Of a stretch of 64,000 nt of DNA, positions 1 to 9,275 are shown in pieces. The notes beneath the pieces are model-generated. The model made no database searches and was not told the DNA's origin. It saw nothing but the letters and a program-made list of their open reading frames with translations. Numbering within the stretch: position 1 is the first letter of the stretch; each line of letters begins with the position of its first letter. Source of the DNA: Palleronia sediminis (lineage in GTDB: Bacteria > Pseudomonadota > Alphaproteobacteria > Rhodobacterales > Rhodobacteraceae); the NCBI RefSeq assembly GCF_004358695.1, contig NZ_SNAA01000001.1, forward strand, positions 372,001 through 436,000. The letters are read 5' to 3'. The position numbers were made by a program, and so were the translations under genes.

Positions 1-671
1 ACACCCGCGCCGAGCTTGCCCGCGCCGAGGCGCTGTGGCAGGCGCGCCGCCGTGCCGAGGCGCTTGCGGACGGGGTCACGCTGGTCGCGCCCGACACGGT
101 GTTCTTTGCCCACGACACCCATATCGGCCGCGATGCCGTAGTCGAGCCGAACGTCGTCTTCGGCCCCGACGTGACCGTGGAATCGGGCGCCGTCATCCGC
201 GCCTTCAGCCATCTCGAGGGCGCGCATGTCGGCGCCCGCGCGGTGATCGGCCCCTATGCGCGGCTGCGCCCCGGCGCCGAGATCGGCAACGGCGCGAAGA
301 TCGGCAATTTCGTCGAGGTGAAGGCCGCCGAGATCGGCGAGGGCGCAAAGGTCAACCACCTCAGCTATGTCGGCGACGCGCAGGTGGGCGAGGCGGCCAA
401 TCTCGGCGCCGGCACCGTCACCTGCAACTATGACGGCGTGTTCAAGCACCGCACCGAGATCGGGGCGGGCGCCTTCATCGGGTCGTCGACGATGCTGGTC
501 GCGCCGGTCCGCATCGGCGCCGGGGCGATGACCGGATCGGGCTCGGTCATCACCTCCGACGTGCCCGACGGCGCGTTGGCGATCGGACGCGCCCGACAGG
601 TCGTCAAGGACGGGCTGGCGCGGCGGATGATGGACAGGCTGCGCGCGGCCAAGGCGAAAAGGACCAACTGA
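1..671 (+). CDS. glmU: Bifunctional UDP-GlcNAc pyrophosphorylase / GlcN-1-P acetyltransferase, C-terminal part
   Basis: The gene runs off the left edge; the reading frame starts at base 3. The visible 222 residues are the C-terminal half of GlmU: a linker helix rich in Ala/Arg, then a left-handed beta-helix of imperfect hexapeptide repeats (for example [29 protein letters not shown]). The conserved TCNYDG motif of the acetyltransferase active site is present. The family makes UDP-GlcNAc in the cytoplasm for peptidoglycan and lipid A. The stop codon is one base before the glmS start, so the two are very probably co-transcribed and supply consecutive steps. The N-terminal uridylyltransferase domain lies outside the window. 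Confidence 0.97.
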   Translation, partial: TRAELARAEALWQARRRAEALADGVTLVAPDTVFFAHDTHIGRDAVVEPNVVFGPDVTVESGAVIRAFSHLEGAHVGARAVIGPYARLRPGAEIGNGAKIGNFVEVKAAEIGEGAKVNHLSYVGDAQVGEAANLGAGTVTCNYDGVFKHRTEIGAGAFIGSSTMLVAPVRIGAGAMTGSGSVITSDVPDGALAIGRARQVVKDGLARRMMDRLRAAKAKRTN

Positions 672-672
672 G

Positions 673-2487
673 ATGTGCGGAATCGTGGGCATCCTCGCCA
701 GTTACGAGGTCTCTCCGGTGATCCTCGAGGCGCTGCGCCGGCTGGAATATCGCGGCTACGACAGCGCCGGGATCGCCACGGTCGAGCACGGCACGCTCGA
801 CACGCGGCGCGCGGTGGGCAAGCTCGTCAACCTCTCGGACCGGCTGGTGCGCGAGCCGCTGCGTGGGCAATCGGGCATCGGGCACACGCGCTGGGCCACC
901 CATGGCGCCCCGGCCGAGGTCAACGCCCACCCCCACCGCGCCGGACCGGTCGCGGTCGTGCATAACGGCATCATCGAGAACCACGCCGCCATCGCGACCG
1001 AGCTTGCCACGCGCGGCTATGTCCCCGACTCGGCCACCGATACCGAGATCGTGGCGCTGCTGGTGCAAAGCCACATGGATGCGGGCGCCGCGCCCGAGGA
1101 CGCCGTGGCCGCCACGCTGGCGCGGCTCGACGGGGCTTTTGCGCTGGCCTTTCTCTTCGAGGGCGAAAGCGACCTGATGATCGCCGCGCGCCGCGGCTCG
1201 CCCCTGGCGGTCGCCCATGACGGGGCGCAGGCCTTCGTGGGGTCGGACGCCATCGCGCTGGGCCCGCTCACCGACCGGATCGTCTATCTCGAAGAGGGCG
1301 ACCTTGCCGTTCTGACGCGCGCGGGGATGACGATCCGCGATGCGGAGGGCGCGCCGGTCGCGCGGCCCGCCGTGGCCGTCGCCGCCGGGGCGGGCGAGAT
1401 CGACAAGGGCGGGTATCGCCACTTCATGGCCAAGGAGATCGCCGAGCAGCCCGGCGCGGTCGACGGCTGCCTGCGCCACTATATCGGGCCGGGCGGCGCC
1501 ATCGCCTTTCCCGAGGCGGCCGGGACGCTCGACGGGGTCCGCCGCATCGTTCTCGTCGCCTGCGGCACGGCGTTCTATGCCTGCGCGGTGGCGAAATACT
1601 GGTTCGAGACCCTCGCCCGCATCCCATGCGAGATCGACGTCGCGTCCGAGTTCCGCTATCGCGAACCCCCGATCGAGGACGGCACGCTTGCCATCTTCGT
1701 CAGCCAGTCGGGCGAGACCGCCGATACCCTGGCCGCGCTGCGCTATTGCACGGGGCGGGCGCGCACGCTCGGGGTGGTCAATGTCACCACCTCGTCGATC
1801 GCGCGCGAGGCCGACGCGGCCCTGCCGATCCTTGCGGGGGTCGAGATCGGGGTCGCCTCGACCAAGGCCTTTACCTGCCAGTTGACGGTGCTGGCGCTGC
1901 TGGCGCTGGCCGCCGCACGCGACCGCGACGCCCTGCCCCCGGCCGAGATCGCCGCGCGGCTGGACGAGCTGCGCCGCGTCCCGGCGATGATCTCGCAGGC
2001 GCTGGCCATCGAGGACCGGCTGGGCGAGATCGGCCGCCACCTGTCCGAGGCGCGCGACATCCTGTTCCTGGGCCGCGGCGCGATGTATCCCCTCGCGCTC
2101 GAGGGGGCGCTGAAGCTGAAGGAAATCAGCTATATCCACGCCGAAGGATATGCCAGCGGAGAGCTCAAGCACGGGCCCATCGCGCTTGTCGACGAGCATG
2201 TGCCGATCATCGTCTTCGCGCCGTCGGACCCGCTTTTCGGCAAGACCGTCTCGAACATGCAGGAGGTCATGGCCCGCGGCGGCCGGGTCGTCCTGATCTC
2301 GGACGCCGCGGGGCTTTCCGCCGCGCCCGCGCCATGGGCGGCGGTCGAGATGCCGGCGCTGTCGCCGACATGGGCGCCCATCGTCTATGCCGTGCCGGCG
2401 CAGCTTTTGGCCTATCACACCGCGGTGGCAAAGGGCACCGATGTGGACCAGCCGCGCAACCTCGCGAAATCGGTCACGGTCGAATAG
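673..2487 (+). CDS. glmS: Glutamine-fructose-6-phosphate aminotransferase (isomerizing)
   Basis: Glucosamine-6-phosphate synthase, 604 residues, the usual family length. It begins MCGIVGIL, where Cys2 is the N-terminal nucleophile of the class II glutamine amidotransferase domain (about residues 1-220). Two SIS sugar-isomerase domains follow, and the C-terminus LAKSVTVE is typical of the family. It converts fructose-6-P plus glutamine to glucosamine-6-P, the entry step to UDP-GlcNAc. The start is fixed by the essential Met-Cys and lies one base after the glmU stop. I see no room for a glmS ribozyme leader, because glmU abuts it. Confidence 0.98.
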   Translation: MCGIVGILASYEVSPVILEALRRLEYRGYDSAGIATVEHGTLDTRRAVGKLVNLSDRLVREPLRGQSGIGHTRWATHGAPAEVNAHPHRAGPVAVVHNGIIENHAAIATELATRGYVPDSATDTEIVALLVQSHMDAGAAPEDAVAATLARLDGAFALAFLFEGESDLMIAARRGSPLAVAHDGAQAFVGSDAIALGPLTDRIVYLEEGDLAVLTRAGMTIRDAEGAPVARPAVAVAAGAGEIDKGGYRHFMAKEIAEQPGAVDGCLRHYIGPGGAIAFPEAAGTLDGVRRIVLVACGTAFYACAVAKYWFETLARIPCEIDVASEFRYREPPIEDGTLAIFVSQSGETADTLAALRYCTGRARTLGVVNVTTSSIAREADAALPILAGVEIGVASTKAFTCQLTVLALLALAAARDRDALPPAEIAARLDELRRVPAMISQALAIEDRLGEIGRHLSEARDILFLGRGAMYPLALEGALKLKEISYIHAEGYASGELKHGPIALVDEHVPIIVFAPSDPLFGKTVSNMQEVMARGGRVVLISDAAGLSAAPAPWAAVEMPALSPTWAPIVYAVPAQLLAYHTAVAKGTDVDQPRNLAKSVTVE

Positions 2488-2535
2488 CCCGGACCGGCGC
2501 CCCGTCCTGCACCGCCGCGCAGGTTGGCAGGCGGG

Positions 2536-3060
2536 CTAGTTGCGATAGACCGCGATGGTGGGCAGGTCCGTCAGCCCGAGGTTCAAGAGCCGCATCGCCG
2601 CGATGGAAAGCTGCGCGCCGTCGCCCGGATCGGGGCGCAGTTCGACCACGCCGCTCGCCCCCGATCCGACCACCTCGACCCTGCCCGAGGTCGGCTCCGT
2701 CACCAGCCCGGTCTTGAGCCACAGCCCCGGCTCGGTCGGATCGCCGAGCGACGCCACCACCTCGCCCAGCCGTTCCTCGCCCCCGGTCGGCGCGGCCGTG
2801 GCCGCGGCTTTCTGCGCGTCGGTCACGGTGTCGAAATCGGCGGCGGTGCGGGCCGCGGCCGGGGGTTCGGGCGCGCTGACCACCGCGGCGATCTCGGCCG
2901 GGGCGCCCGACGGCGCCGCGCCCGGCGCATGCGGCGCCGCGCCCGGCGCGGTTGCCTCGGCACCCTGCGGCGCCATGTCGCCGCGCATCTGGGCACAACC
3001 CGCGACGGACAGTGCAGCGAGCAGGAAAACGGGAGCGGTGATCGCGAAACGGTATGTCAT
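2536..3060 (-). CDS. Predicted lipoprotein of unknown function
   Basis: A 174-residue protein. I chose the start at 3060 rather than an upstream Met at 3132 because it places a clean lipoprotein signal at the N-terminus: MTYRFAITAPVF, a hydrophobic stretch, then lipobox LSVAGC with Cys22 as the lipidation site. After the Cys comes a low-complexity Ala/Pro/Gly region to about residue 70. A small conserved-looking domain follows, ending LGLTDLPTIAVYRN. No catalytic motif is recognised. It is convergent with glmS and divergent from moaA. The lipoprotein call rests on the signal sequence only; the function is unknown. Confidence 0.8.
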   Translation of the reverse strand: MTYRFAITAPVFLLAALSVAGCAQMRGDMAPQGAEATAPGAAPHAPGAAPSGAPAEIAAVVSAPEPPAAARTAADFDTVTDAQKAAATAAPTGGEERLGEVVASLGDPTEPGLWLKTGLVTEPTSGRVEVVGSGASGVVELRPDPGDGAQLSIAAMRLLNLGLTDLPTIAVYRN

Positions 3061-3194
3061 GGCGCCACAATAGGAACGGCGCCACCGCTTGCCAAACCCT
3101 TTCGCCACCGCCCGAACGGCCTGTCGTGTCATTGCATCGCACCCTCCCTCTTCCGGTTCCGATCGCTCGATGCCCGGCCACCGCTATAGCACCC

Positions 3195-3210
3195 GATTCG
3201 CTAACGAATC
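3195..3210. promoter_or_regulatory. Inverted repeat between lipoprotein gene and moaA
   Basis: GATTCG and CGAATC flank a CTAA spacer, a perfect 6-bp inverted repeat in the 221-bp divergent intergenic region. It is 72 bases before the moaA start and 135 before the lipoprotein start. It could be an operator or a small hairpin; no regulator is assigned. Confidence 0.3.
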
Positions 3211-3281
3211 ATGAACGGGGGCCTTAACCAAAAGGGCGGGCGAGGCTTGCGGCGGGGTCGAACGGGGCCTAGGTTCGGGAC

Positions 3282-4286
3282 ATGACCGAAAAGCTCGTCG
3301 ATCCGTTCCAGCGTGCCATCAGCTATCTCCGTGTCTCGGTCACGGATCGCTGCGATTTCCGCTGCGTCTATTGCATGTCCGAGGCGATGCAGTTCCTGCC
3401 GAAAAAGGAATTGCTGACGCTCGAGGAACTCGATCGCATGTGCTCGACCTTCATCGGGATGGGCGTGCGCAAGCTGCGAATCACGGGCGGCGAGCCGCTG
3501 GTGCGGCGCGAGATCATGACGTTTTTCCACGCCATGTCCCGCCATCTCGAGGATGGATCGCTTGACGAATTGACGCTGACGACCAACGGCTCGCAGCTGG
3601 CGCGCTTTGCCGACGACCTCTTTGCCGCCGGTGTCCGCCGGGTGAACGTGTCCCTCGACACGCTGGACGAGGCGAAATTCGCCCGCGTGACCCGCTGGGG
3701 CCGCCTGCCCCAGGTGATGAAGGGGATCGACGCCGCGCAGAATGCCGGGCTGCGGGTCAAGATCAACGCCGTGGCGCTCAAGGGCTTCAACGAGGACGAG
3801 CTGTTCACGTTGGTCGACTGGTGCGCCGGCCGCGACATGGACCTCACCTTCATCGAGGTCATGCCCATGGGCGACATGGGCGAAGAGGACCGGATCGGCC
3901 AGTACTGGGCGCTCAGCGATCTGCGGCGCGATCTTGCGACCCGCTACACGCTGATCGATTCGGCCAAGCGCACGGGCGGCCCCGCGCGCTATGTGACCCT
4001 TGCCGAGACGGGGCAGAATATCGGCTTCATCACGCCGCTTACCCATAATTTCTGCGAAAGCTGCAATCGCGTGCGCCTGACCTGCACCGGCCAGCTTTTC
4101 ATGTGCCTCGGGCAGGAGGACATGGTCGATTTGCGCGAACCGCTGCGTGCCTCTGACAATAACGAGATCCTGCAAAACGCCATCCGCGCCGCCATTTCGC
4201 TCAAGCCCAAGGGGCATGATTTCGACTATTCCCGGCAAGAGGTCGCGGGCCAGGTCTCCCGCCACATGAGCCATACCGGCGGCTAG
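3282..4286 (+). CDS. moaA: GTP 3',8-cyclase (molybdenum cofactor biosynthesis)
   Basis: Radical SAM enzyme of 334 residues that starts molybdopterin synthesis from GTP. The SAM-binding [4Fe-4S] motif is Cys24-x3-Cys28-x2-Cys31 (CDFRCVYC). The second cluster is Cys258-x2-Cys261-x13-Cys275 near the C-terminus, within [13 protein letters not shown]. The protein ends in Gly-Gly (SHTGG), the conserved tail inserted into the active site. It appears as a single gene without other moa genes. The molybdopterin hydroxylase at 54.1-56.4 kb would be one consumer of the cofactor. Confidence 0.97.
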   Translation: MTEKLVDPFQRAISYLRVSVTDRCDFRCVYCMSEAMQFLPKKELLTLEELDRMCSTFIGMGVRKLRITGGEPLVRREIMTFFHAMSRHLEDGSLDELTLTTNGSQLARFADDLFAAGVRRVNVSLDTLDEAKFARVTRWGRLPQVMKGIDAAQNAGLRVKINAVALKGFNEDELFTLVDWCAGRDMDLTFIEVMPMGDMGEEDRIGQYWALSDLRRDLATRYTLIDSAKRTGGPARYVTLAETGQNIGFITPLTHNFCESCNRVRLTCTGQLFMCLGQEDMVDLREPLRASDNNEILQNAIRAAISLKPKGHDFDYSRQEVAGQVSRHMSHTGG

Positions 4287-4304
4287 TCCCGCGCCCCGCC
4301 CCGG

Positions 4305-6590
4305 ATGAGCGTCGCCTCGCGCCTCGCCTACGCGATCTATGCCGGGCTGACCGCAGTCGCCGGGCCGATCTTTGCCACCCGCGACGCCCGCCGCCTGCGC
4401 GCGGCCGGGGTCGCTCCCGACCGTATCGCCGAACGGCGCGGCAATGCCACGCGCCCCCGTCCGGCGGGGCGGCTGATCTGGATCCATGCCGTCAGCGTCG
4501 GCGAGGCGCGGTCGATCCTGCCCTTGCTCGGTGTGCTGCCGGACGACGTTACGCCGCTTGTCACCACAACATCGGCCAGCTCGGCCGAGCTCATGTCGCG
4601 CGAGCTGCCCGGCGCCGCGATCCACCAGTTCGCCCCGCTCGACACGCCCGGCGCGGTGCGGCGGTTCCTCGAGCATTGGCAACCCTGGGCCATGGTGCTG
4701 ACCGAAAGCGAACTCTGGCCCCGCCAGATCGCCGCCGCGCATTGGCGCGGATGCCCGGTGATCCTCGTCAACGCTCGCGCGTCGGACAGGTCGCTGGCGC
4801 GTTGGCGCAAGCTCGCCCCGCTGGCGCGTCACATGACCGAACGGCTGGCGCTGGTCCTTGCGCAGGACGCGCGGACCCGTGACGGGCTGGTCGCGCTGGG
4901 GCTCCCCCCCGACCGCGCCGAGGTCACGGGATCGCTGAAATTCGCGTCCGCGCCCCGGCCGGTCGATCCGGCCGCGCTTGCGCCGCTGCGCGCATCGGTG
5001 GGGTCGCGCCCCGCATGGCTCGCCGCTTCGACCCACGAGGGCGAAGAGGCCATCGCCGCCGCCGCCCACGCGCGGATCTGCGCCGATATCCCCGATGCGC
5101 TGATGATCCTCGCGCCGCGCCATCCCGACCGCGCTGACGCCATCGCGGCCGATCTGCGGAAAGGCGGGTGGCGCGTCGCCCGCCGATCCGCGGGCGAGGC
5201 GATCGCGCCCGACACCCGGATATACCTCGCCGATACGCTGGGCGAGATGGGGCTTTGGCACGGGATCGCGCGCGCGGCCTTTGTCGGCGGGTCCTTTGCT
5301 CCGCGCGGCGGGCATACCCCGTTCGAGGCCGCGCAGGCCGGGCTGCGGGTCGTCTCGGGGCCCGATATCGCGAATTTCACCGATATCTACGCCGCGCTCG
5401 AGGCGACGGGCGGGGCGAGGGTCGTGTCCGACCCGGACGATCTGGCCGCTGCCCTGCGCGACGCGCTGGATGCGGGTGCGGCACCGCCGCTTCCGCCCGG
5501 CCTCGCGCCCGACCCCCGCGATATCGCGGCGCGGATCGCGCCGTTCCTGCACGATCCCGCGCCGCCCGAGATCCTCGCGCCGAACCTCAAGAGGCGGCTG
5601 TCGGGCGTGACGGCGACGGTCGTGCGGCTCGTTCCGGTGCAGTCGCGGCTGCGGCCGGTGCGCGCCTCGGGTCCGGCCCTGCCGCCCCATGTGCCGCAGA
5701 TCCCGTTGGGGCGCCTCGCCTTCTTGCCGCGCGACATGACGCGGGTCTGGCACGCGCGCCGCAATGTCGAGATGATCGCCGGTATGGCGCTGCGCCAGAT
5801 CGCGCGGCGGCGGCTCAGGCTGCTGTTCACCTCGGCCTCGCAACGGCATCACACCGGGCTCACGCGTTGGCTGATCGCGCGGATGGACGGGGTGGTCGCG
5901 ACCTCGGACAAGTCAGCCGCCTATCTCGCGAGGCCCGCGACGGTGATCCGCCATGGCATCGACTGCGACGCCTTTCACCCCGAGCCCGGTGCGCGTGACG
6001 TGGTCCGCGCCCGGCTGGGCATCCCCCCCGAGGGCGAGCTCGTGGGCTGTTTCGGGCGGCTCAGGGCCAGCAAGGGCACGGATATCTTCGTCGATGCGAT
6101 GATCGCCGTGGCGCGCGCGCGGCCTGGCGTCACCGCGCTGGTGATGGGGCGCGCCGTCGGACGGGACGAGGCGTTTCGCGACGACCTGGTGGCACGGGTG
6201 GCACAGGCGGGGCTGGAGGGACGGGTCGTGTTCCTGCCCGAGGTCGAGACCCACCAGACGCCGCGATACTACGCCGCGCTCGATCTCTATGTCGCGCCGC
6301 AGCGATGGGAGGGGTTCGGCCTCACCCCGCTCGAGGCGATGGCGGCCGGCTTGCCCGTGGTGGCGACGCGTACCGGCGCCTTTGACGAGATCGTCGAGGA
6401 TGGGCGCACCGGTCGGCTGGTCCCGCCCGGCGATGCCGATGCCCTTGCCGCGGCTATTCTCGCCGTGCTGGATGCCCCGGACCGCGCCGATATGGGCGCG
6501 GCGGGGCTGGCGCGGGCGCGGGCCGTTTTCTCGCTCGAGGCCGAGGCAGAGGCGCTCGACCGCGTCTATCGCGACCTGCTGGATGGCTGA
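4305..6590 (+). CDS. waaA-lpcC: Fused Kdo transferase (WaaA) and LPS-core glycosyltransferase (LpcC-like)
   Basis: A 761-residue protein made of two normally separate enzymes. Residues 1 to about 418 are 3-deoxy-D-manno-octulosonic-acid transferase: membrane-proximal N-terminus, HAVSVGE with the conserved Glu67, LTESELWP, and GGSFAPRGGHTPFEAA near the end of the domain. From about residue 420 (EILAPNLKRRLSG) a GT4-type glycosyltransferase of about 340 residues begins, with IRHGIDCDAFHP, GRLRASKGTD and the E-x7-E region EGFGLTPLEAMAAG...E. This half resembles the LpcC mannosyltransferase that acts on inner-core Kdo. Each half has its family's usual length and the frame is uninterrupted. It starts 18 bases after moaA. 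Expected location is the inner face of the inner membrane. The acceptor and sugar of the second domain are inferred. Confidence 0.88.
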   Translation: MSVASRLAYAIYAGLTAVAGPIFATRDARRLRAAGVAPDRIAERRGNATRPRPAGRLIWIHAVSVGEARSILPLLGVLPDDVTPLVTTTSASSAELMSRELPGAAIHQFAPLDTPGAVRRFLEHWQPWAMVLTESELWPRQIAAAHWRGCPVILVNARASDRSLARWRKLAPLARHMTERLALVLAQDARTRDGLVALGLPPDRAEVTGSLKFASAPRPVDPAALAPLRASVGSRPAWLAASTHEGEEAIAAAAHARICADIPDALMILAPRHPDRADAIAADLRKGGWRVARRSAGEAIAPDTRIYLADTLGEMGLWHGIARAAFVGGSFAPRGGHTPFEAAQAGLRVVSGPDIANFTDIYAALEATGGARVVSDPDDLAAALRDALDAGAAPPLPPGLAPDPRDIAARIAPFLHDPAPPEILAPNLKRRLSGVTATVVRLVPVQSRLRPVRASGPALPPHVPQIPLGRLAFLPRDMTRVWHARRNVEMIAGMALRQIARRRLRLLFTSASQRHHTGLTRWLIARMDGVVATSDKSAAYLARPATVIRHGIDCDAFHPEPGARDVVRARLGIPPEGELVGCFGRLRASKGTDIFVDAMIAVARARPGVTALVMGRAVGRDEAFRDDLVARVAQAGLEGRVVFLPEVETHQTPRYYAALDLYVAPQRWEGFGLTPLEAMAAGLPVVATRTGAFDEIVEDGRTGRLVPPGDADALAAAILAVLDAPDRADMGAAGLARARAVFSLEAEAEALDRVYRDLLDG

Positions 6591-6599
6591 GGCGCGCCC

Positions 6600-7757
6600 C
6601 TAGCCCAGGGGCAGGCGCCGTTCGGCCAGTTCGACCCAGAACGAGCAGCCTGCGGGCATCACGCTGTCGTCGAAATCGTATTCGGGGTGGTGAACGGGCG
6701 CGGAATCGCCGTTGCCGAGCAGGATATAGGCGCCCGGACGCTTTTGCAGCATGTATGCGAAATCCTCGCCCGCCATGATGATCGGCGCCGCGTCGCAGCC
6801 GCCGCCCACCTCGCGCGCGATCCCGGCGGCAAAGCCGGTCTCGGTCTCGGCATTGGCCATCACCGGATATCCCCGCATGTAATCGAGTTCGGCCCTCGCG
6901 CCATGCGCCTCGGCGATGCCGCGCGCGATCCGGCCCAGCGCGGCCTCGGTCGCGGCACGCACGCTGTCGGACACGGTCCGCACCGTGCCTCGCATCGTCA
7001 CCCGCGAGGGGATCACGTTGAACGCCTCGGACGAACTCTGGATCGACGTGACCGACACCACGACCGGATCGACCGGGTCGGTCTGGCGCGCGGCGATCCC
7101 CTGAAGCCCCGCGACGATCTGAGACGCGATAAAGACCGGGTCCACCGTCTCGTGCGGCTTGGCCGCGTGCCCGCCGCGCCCGTGCACGACAAGCTCGAAC
7201 AGGTCGGTCGCGGCAAAGAAGGCACCGGGACGGATGGCAAAGCTGCCGGGCGCCATGCCGGGCCAGTTGTGCAGCCCATAGACCTCGGCGATGTCGAACC
7301 GCTCGATCAGGCCGTCCTCGACCATGGCGAGGCCGCCGCCGCCGCCCTCTTCGGCGGGTTGGAAGATCACCGCGACGCGACCCGCAAAATTGCGCGTCTC
7401 GGCCAGGTAGCGCGCGGCCCCGAGCAGCATGGTCGTGTGGCCGTCATGGCCGCAGGCATGCATCTTGCCGGGCACGGTCGAGGCATGGGGCGCGCCGGTT
7501 TCCTCGGCGATGGGCAATGCGTCCATATCGGCGCGCAGCCCCACGGTCGGACCCTTGGCGCGGCCTTCGATGATGCCCACGACCCCGGTGCGCCCGATCC
7601 CCTCGACCACCTCGTCGCAGCCGAAGGCCCTCAGCCGTTCGGCCACCTTGGCCGCGGTGCGGTGGGTGTCGTAGAGCAGTTCGGGATGGGCGTGGAAATC
7701 GCGCCGCCATTCGGTCAGTTCGGGCAGCCACTCGGCAAAGCGGTTTCGGACGGGCAT
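6600..7757 (-). CDS. M20-family amidohydrolase (hippurate/N-acyl amino acid hydrolase type)
   Basis: A 385-residue zinc-dependent amidohydrolase of the M20D type. Visible motifs are RRDFHAHPELLYDT at the N-terminus, LRADMDALPI, the metal-binding MHACGHDGHTTML and QPAEEGGGG with the catalytic Glu pair. The central dimerisation domain includes GRGGHAAKPHETVDP. Relatives cleave N-acyl amino acids, hippurate or indole-acetyl amino acids; the substrate cannot be told from sequence. It is convergent with the WaaA fusion gene and divergent from the MATE exporter (125-bp gap). Cytoplasmic: no signal peptide. Confidence 0.93.
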   Translation of the reverse strand: MPVRNRFAEWLPELTEWRRDFHAHPELLYDTHRTAAKVAERLRAFGCDEVVEGIGRTGVVGIIEGRAKGPTVGLRADMDALPIAEETGAPHASTVPGKMHACGHDGHTTMLLGAARYLAETRNFAGRVAVIFQPAEEGGGGGLAMVEDGLIERFDIAEVYGLHNWPGMAPGSFAIRPGAFFAATDLFELVVHGRGGHAAKPHETVDPVFIASQIVAGLQGIAARQTDPVDPVVVSVTSIQSSSEAFNVIPSRVTMRGTVRTVSDSVRAATEAALGRIARGIAEAHGARAELDYMRGYPVMANAETETGFAAGIAREVGGGCDAAPIIMAGEDFAYMLQKRPGAYILLGNGDSAPVHHPEYDFDDSVMPAGCSFWVELAERRLPLG

Positions 7758-7882
7758 GGGCGGTCTCTCCGGTTCTGGCGCGCGACGATCCGACGCGCGC
7801 GCGGTAAGGTCAAGCCGCCCGCCCGCGGCGATTTCGCCGCAGCCCGCTCGCCCCGGCGGCGCGGGGCGCTATCTCGGCCCCG

Positions 7883-9271
7883 ATGAGCGAACGTCAACTT
7901 ACCGAGGGCCCGGTCTCGCGGGCCGTGCTGGCCGTGTCGGCGCCGATGGTGATCGGCATTCTGGGCGTGATCGCCGTCGGTCTGGCCGATGCCTATTTCC
8001 TCGGCCGCGTCGGGCAGACCGAACTGGCCGCCGTGGGCTATATTTATCCCGTGACCACGGCCGTCACGTCGCTGTCGATCGGGCTGTCGGCGGGGGCCAA
8101 CGCGGCGCTGTCGCAAGGCATCGGCAGCGGCGAGGCGCAATCCGAGACCGAGCGCACCGGCCTGCACGCGCTGGCGCTGGGGGTGGTGATGGGGTCGCTG
8201 ATGGGCGTCGGGCTCTGGGCCGTAACATTCCCGCTGTTCGGGCTGATCGGCGCGGGCGAAGAGGTGCTGCCCGAGATCGCCGATTACGTGTTCTACTGGG
8301 CGATATCCTTCCCGTTCCTCGTGCTGGTCATGCTGATCGGCGCGCTGTTCCGGGCGCGCGGAGACGGCGTGACGGCGGCGGTCGTGATGTCGAGCCAGGC
8401 GGTGCTGAACATCGCGCTCGACCCGGTCCTGATCTTCGGCATGGGGCCGATCCCGGCCATGTCGACGGGCGGCGCGGGGCTGGCCACGCTGATCGTGCGG
8501 GTGCTCGCGGCGGTGGGCGGGCTGCTCTGGGCGTGGCGCTGCGGCTATCTCACGCCCTGCGCCAACGTGTGGCGCGGCGTGATCGCCTCGGTCCGGCGGA
8601 TCGGGGGGGTGGGGCTTCCGGCGGCGTTCTCGAACGCGATCAACCCCGCCGGCATGGCGGCGGTGACGGCGGCGGTCGCGACGCTGGGCGAGGCGGCGGT
8701 GGCTGGGTTCGGCGCGGCGACGCGCATCCAGACGCTCGCCATCGTGCCGCTGCTGGGGCTGAGCTCGGGGATCGGGCCGGTGATTGGCCAGAACTGGGGC
8801 GCGGGCCGCACCGACCGGGCCGCGGGCGCGCTGCGCTTTACCTTTGCGCTATGCGCGGGCTACGGCACGGCGGTGGGGCTGGTGCTGCTGGTCTTCGGGC
8901 CCGAGATCAGCGCGCTCATCGCCTCGGGCCCCGAGGATGCGGCCATCGCCACCACCTATCTGCGGATCGTGGGCTTTACCCTTTTCGGCTACGGTGTCGT
9001 CATCACCAGCAACGCGGCGATGAACGCCCGGTCGCGGGCCGTGTGGTCGATGTGGCTGAGCCTCGGCCGGATCTTTGCACTTTATCTGCCGCTGGCCTGG
9101 GCGCTCGTCTTCGCGATGGGGTTCACCGGCATCGCCATCGCCGCGGCGGTCGCCAATGTCGGCGCGGCGCTGGCGGCCGTGATCGCGGTGCGCGCGGTGG
9201 GGCTGCTGGGCCGCCTGCCCGGCCCGGCCGAGGCGCCGGCCCGCGGGCTGGGGCGGCTGACCGGGCAGTGA
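7883..9271 (+). CDS. MATE-family multidrug/cation antiporter
   Basis: A 462-residue integral membrane protein with about 12 hydrophobic segments arranged in two similar halves (from ILGVIAVGLADAYFLGRVG onward, and again from IGGVGLPAAFSNAINPAGMA). The pattern is typical of NorM/DinF-like MATE exporters, which use sodium or proton gradients to expel organic compounds. It starts with ATG at 7883 and ends four bases before the convergent DUF3422 gene. The substrate is unknown. Confidence 0.93.
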   Translation: MSERQLTEGPVSRAVLAVSAPMVIGILGVIAVGLADAYFLGRVGQTELAAVGYIYPVTTAVTSLSIGLSAGANAALSQGIGSGEAQSETERTGLHALALGVVMGSLMGVGLWAVTFPLFGLIGAGEEVLPEIADYVFYWAISFPFLVLVMLIGALFRARGDGVTAAVVMSSQAVLNIALDPVLIFGMGPIPAMSTGGAGLATLIVRVLAAVGGLLWAWRCGYLTPCANVWRGVIASVRRIGGVGLPAAFSNAINPAGMAAVTAAVATLGEAAVAGFGAATRIQTLAIVPLLGLSSGIGPVIGQNWGAGRTDRAAGALRFTFALCAGYGTAVGLVLLVFGPEISALIASGPEDAAIATTYLRIVGFTLFGYGVVITSNAAMNARSRAVWSMWLSLGRIFALYLPLAWALVFAMGFTGIAIAAAVANVGAALAAVIAVRAVGLLGRLPGPAEAPARGLGRLTGQ

Positions 9272-9275
9272 GGCG

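Noticed and set aside
4305-6590. WaaA-GT fusion as a frameshift or a missed stop codon between two genes
   Set aside because: The frame is continuous without compression or repeats at the junction, and both halves are complete. A sequencing error deleting a stop cannot be excluded without reads, but nothing in the sequence suggests it.
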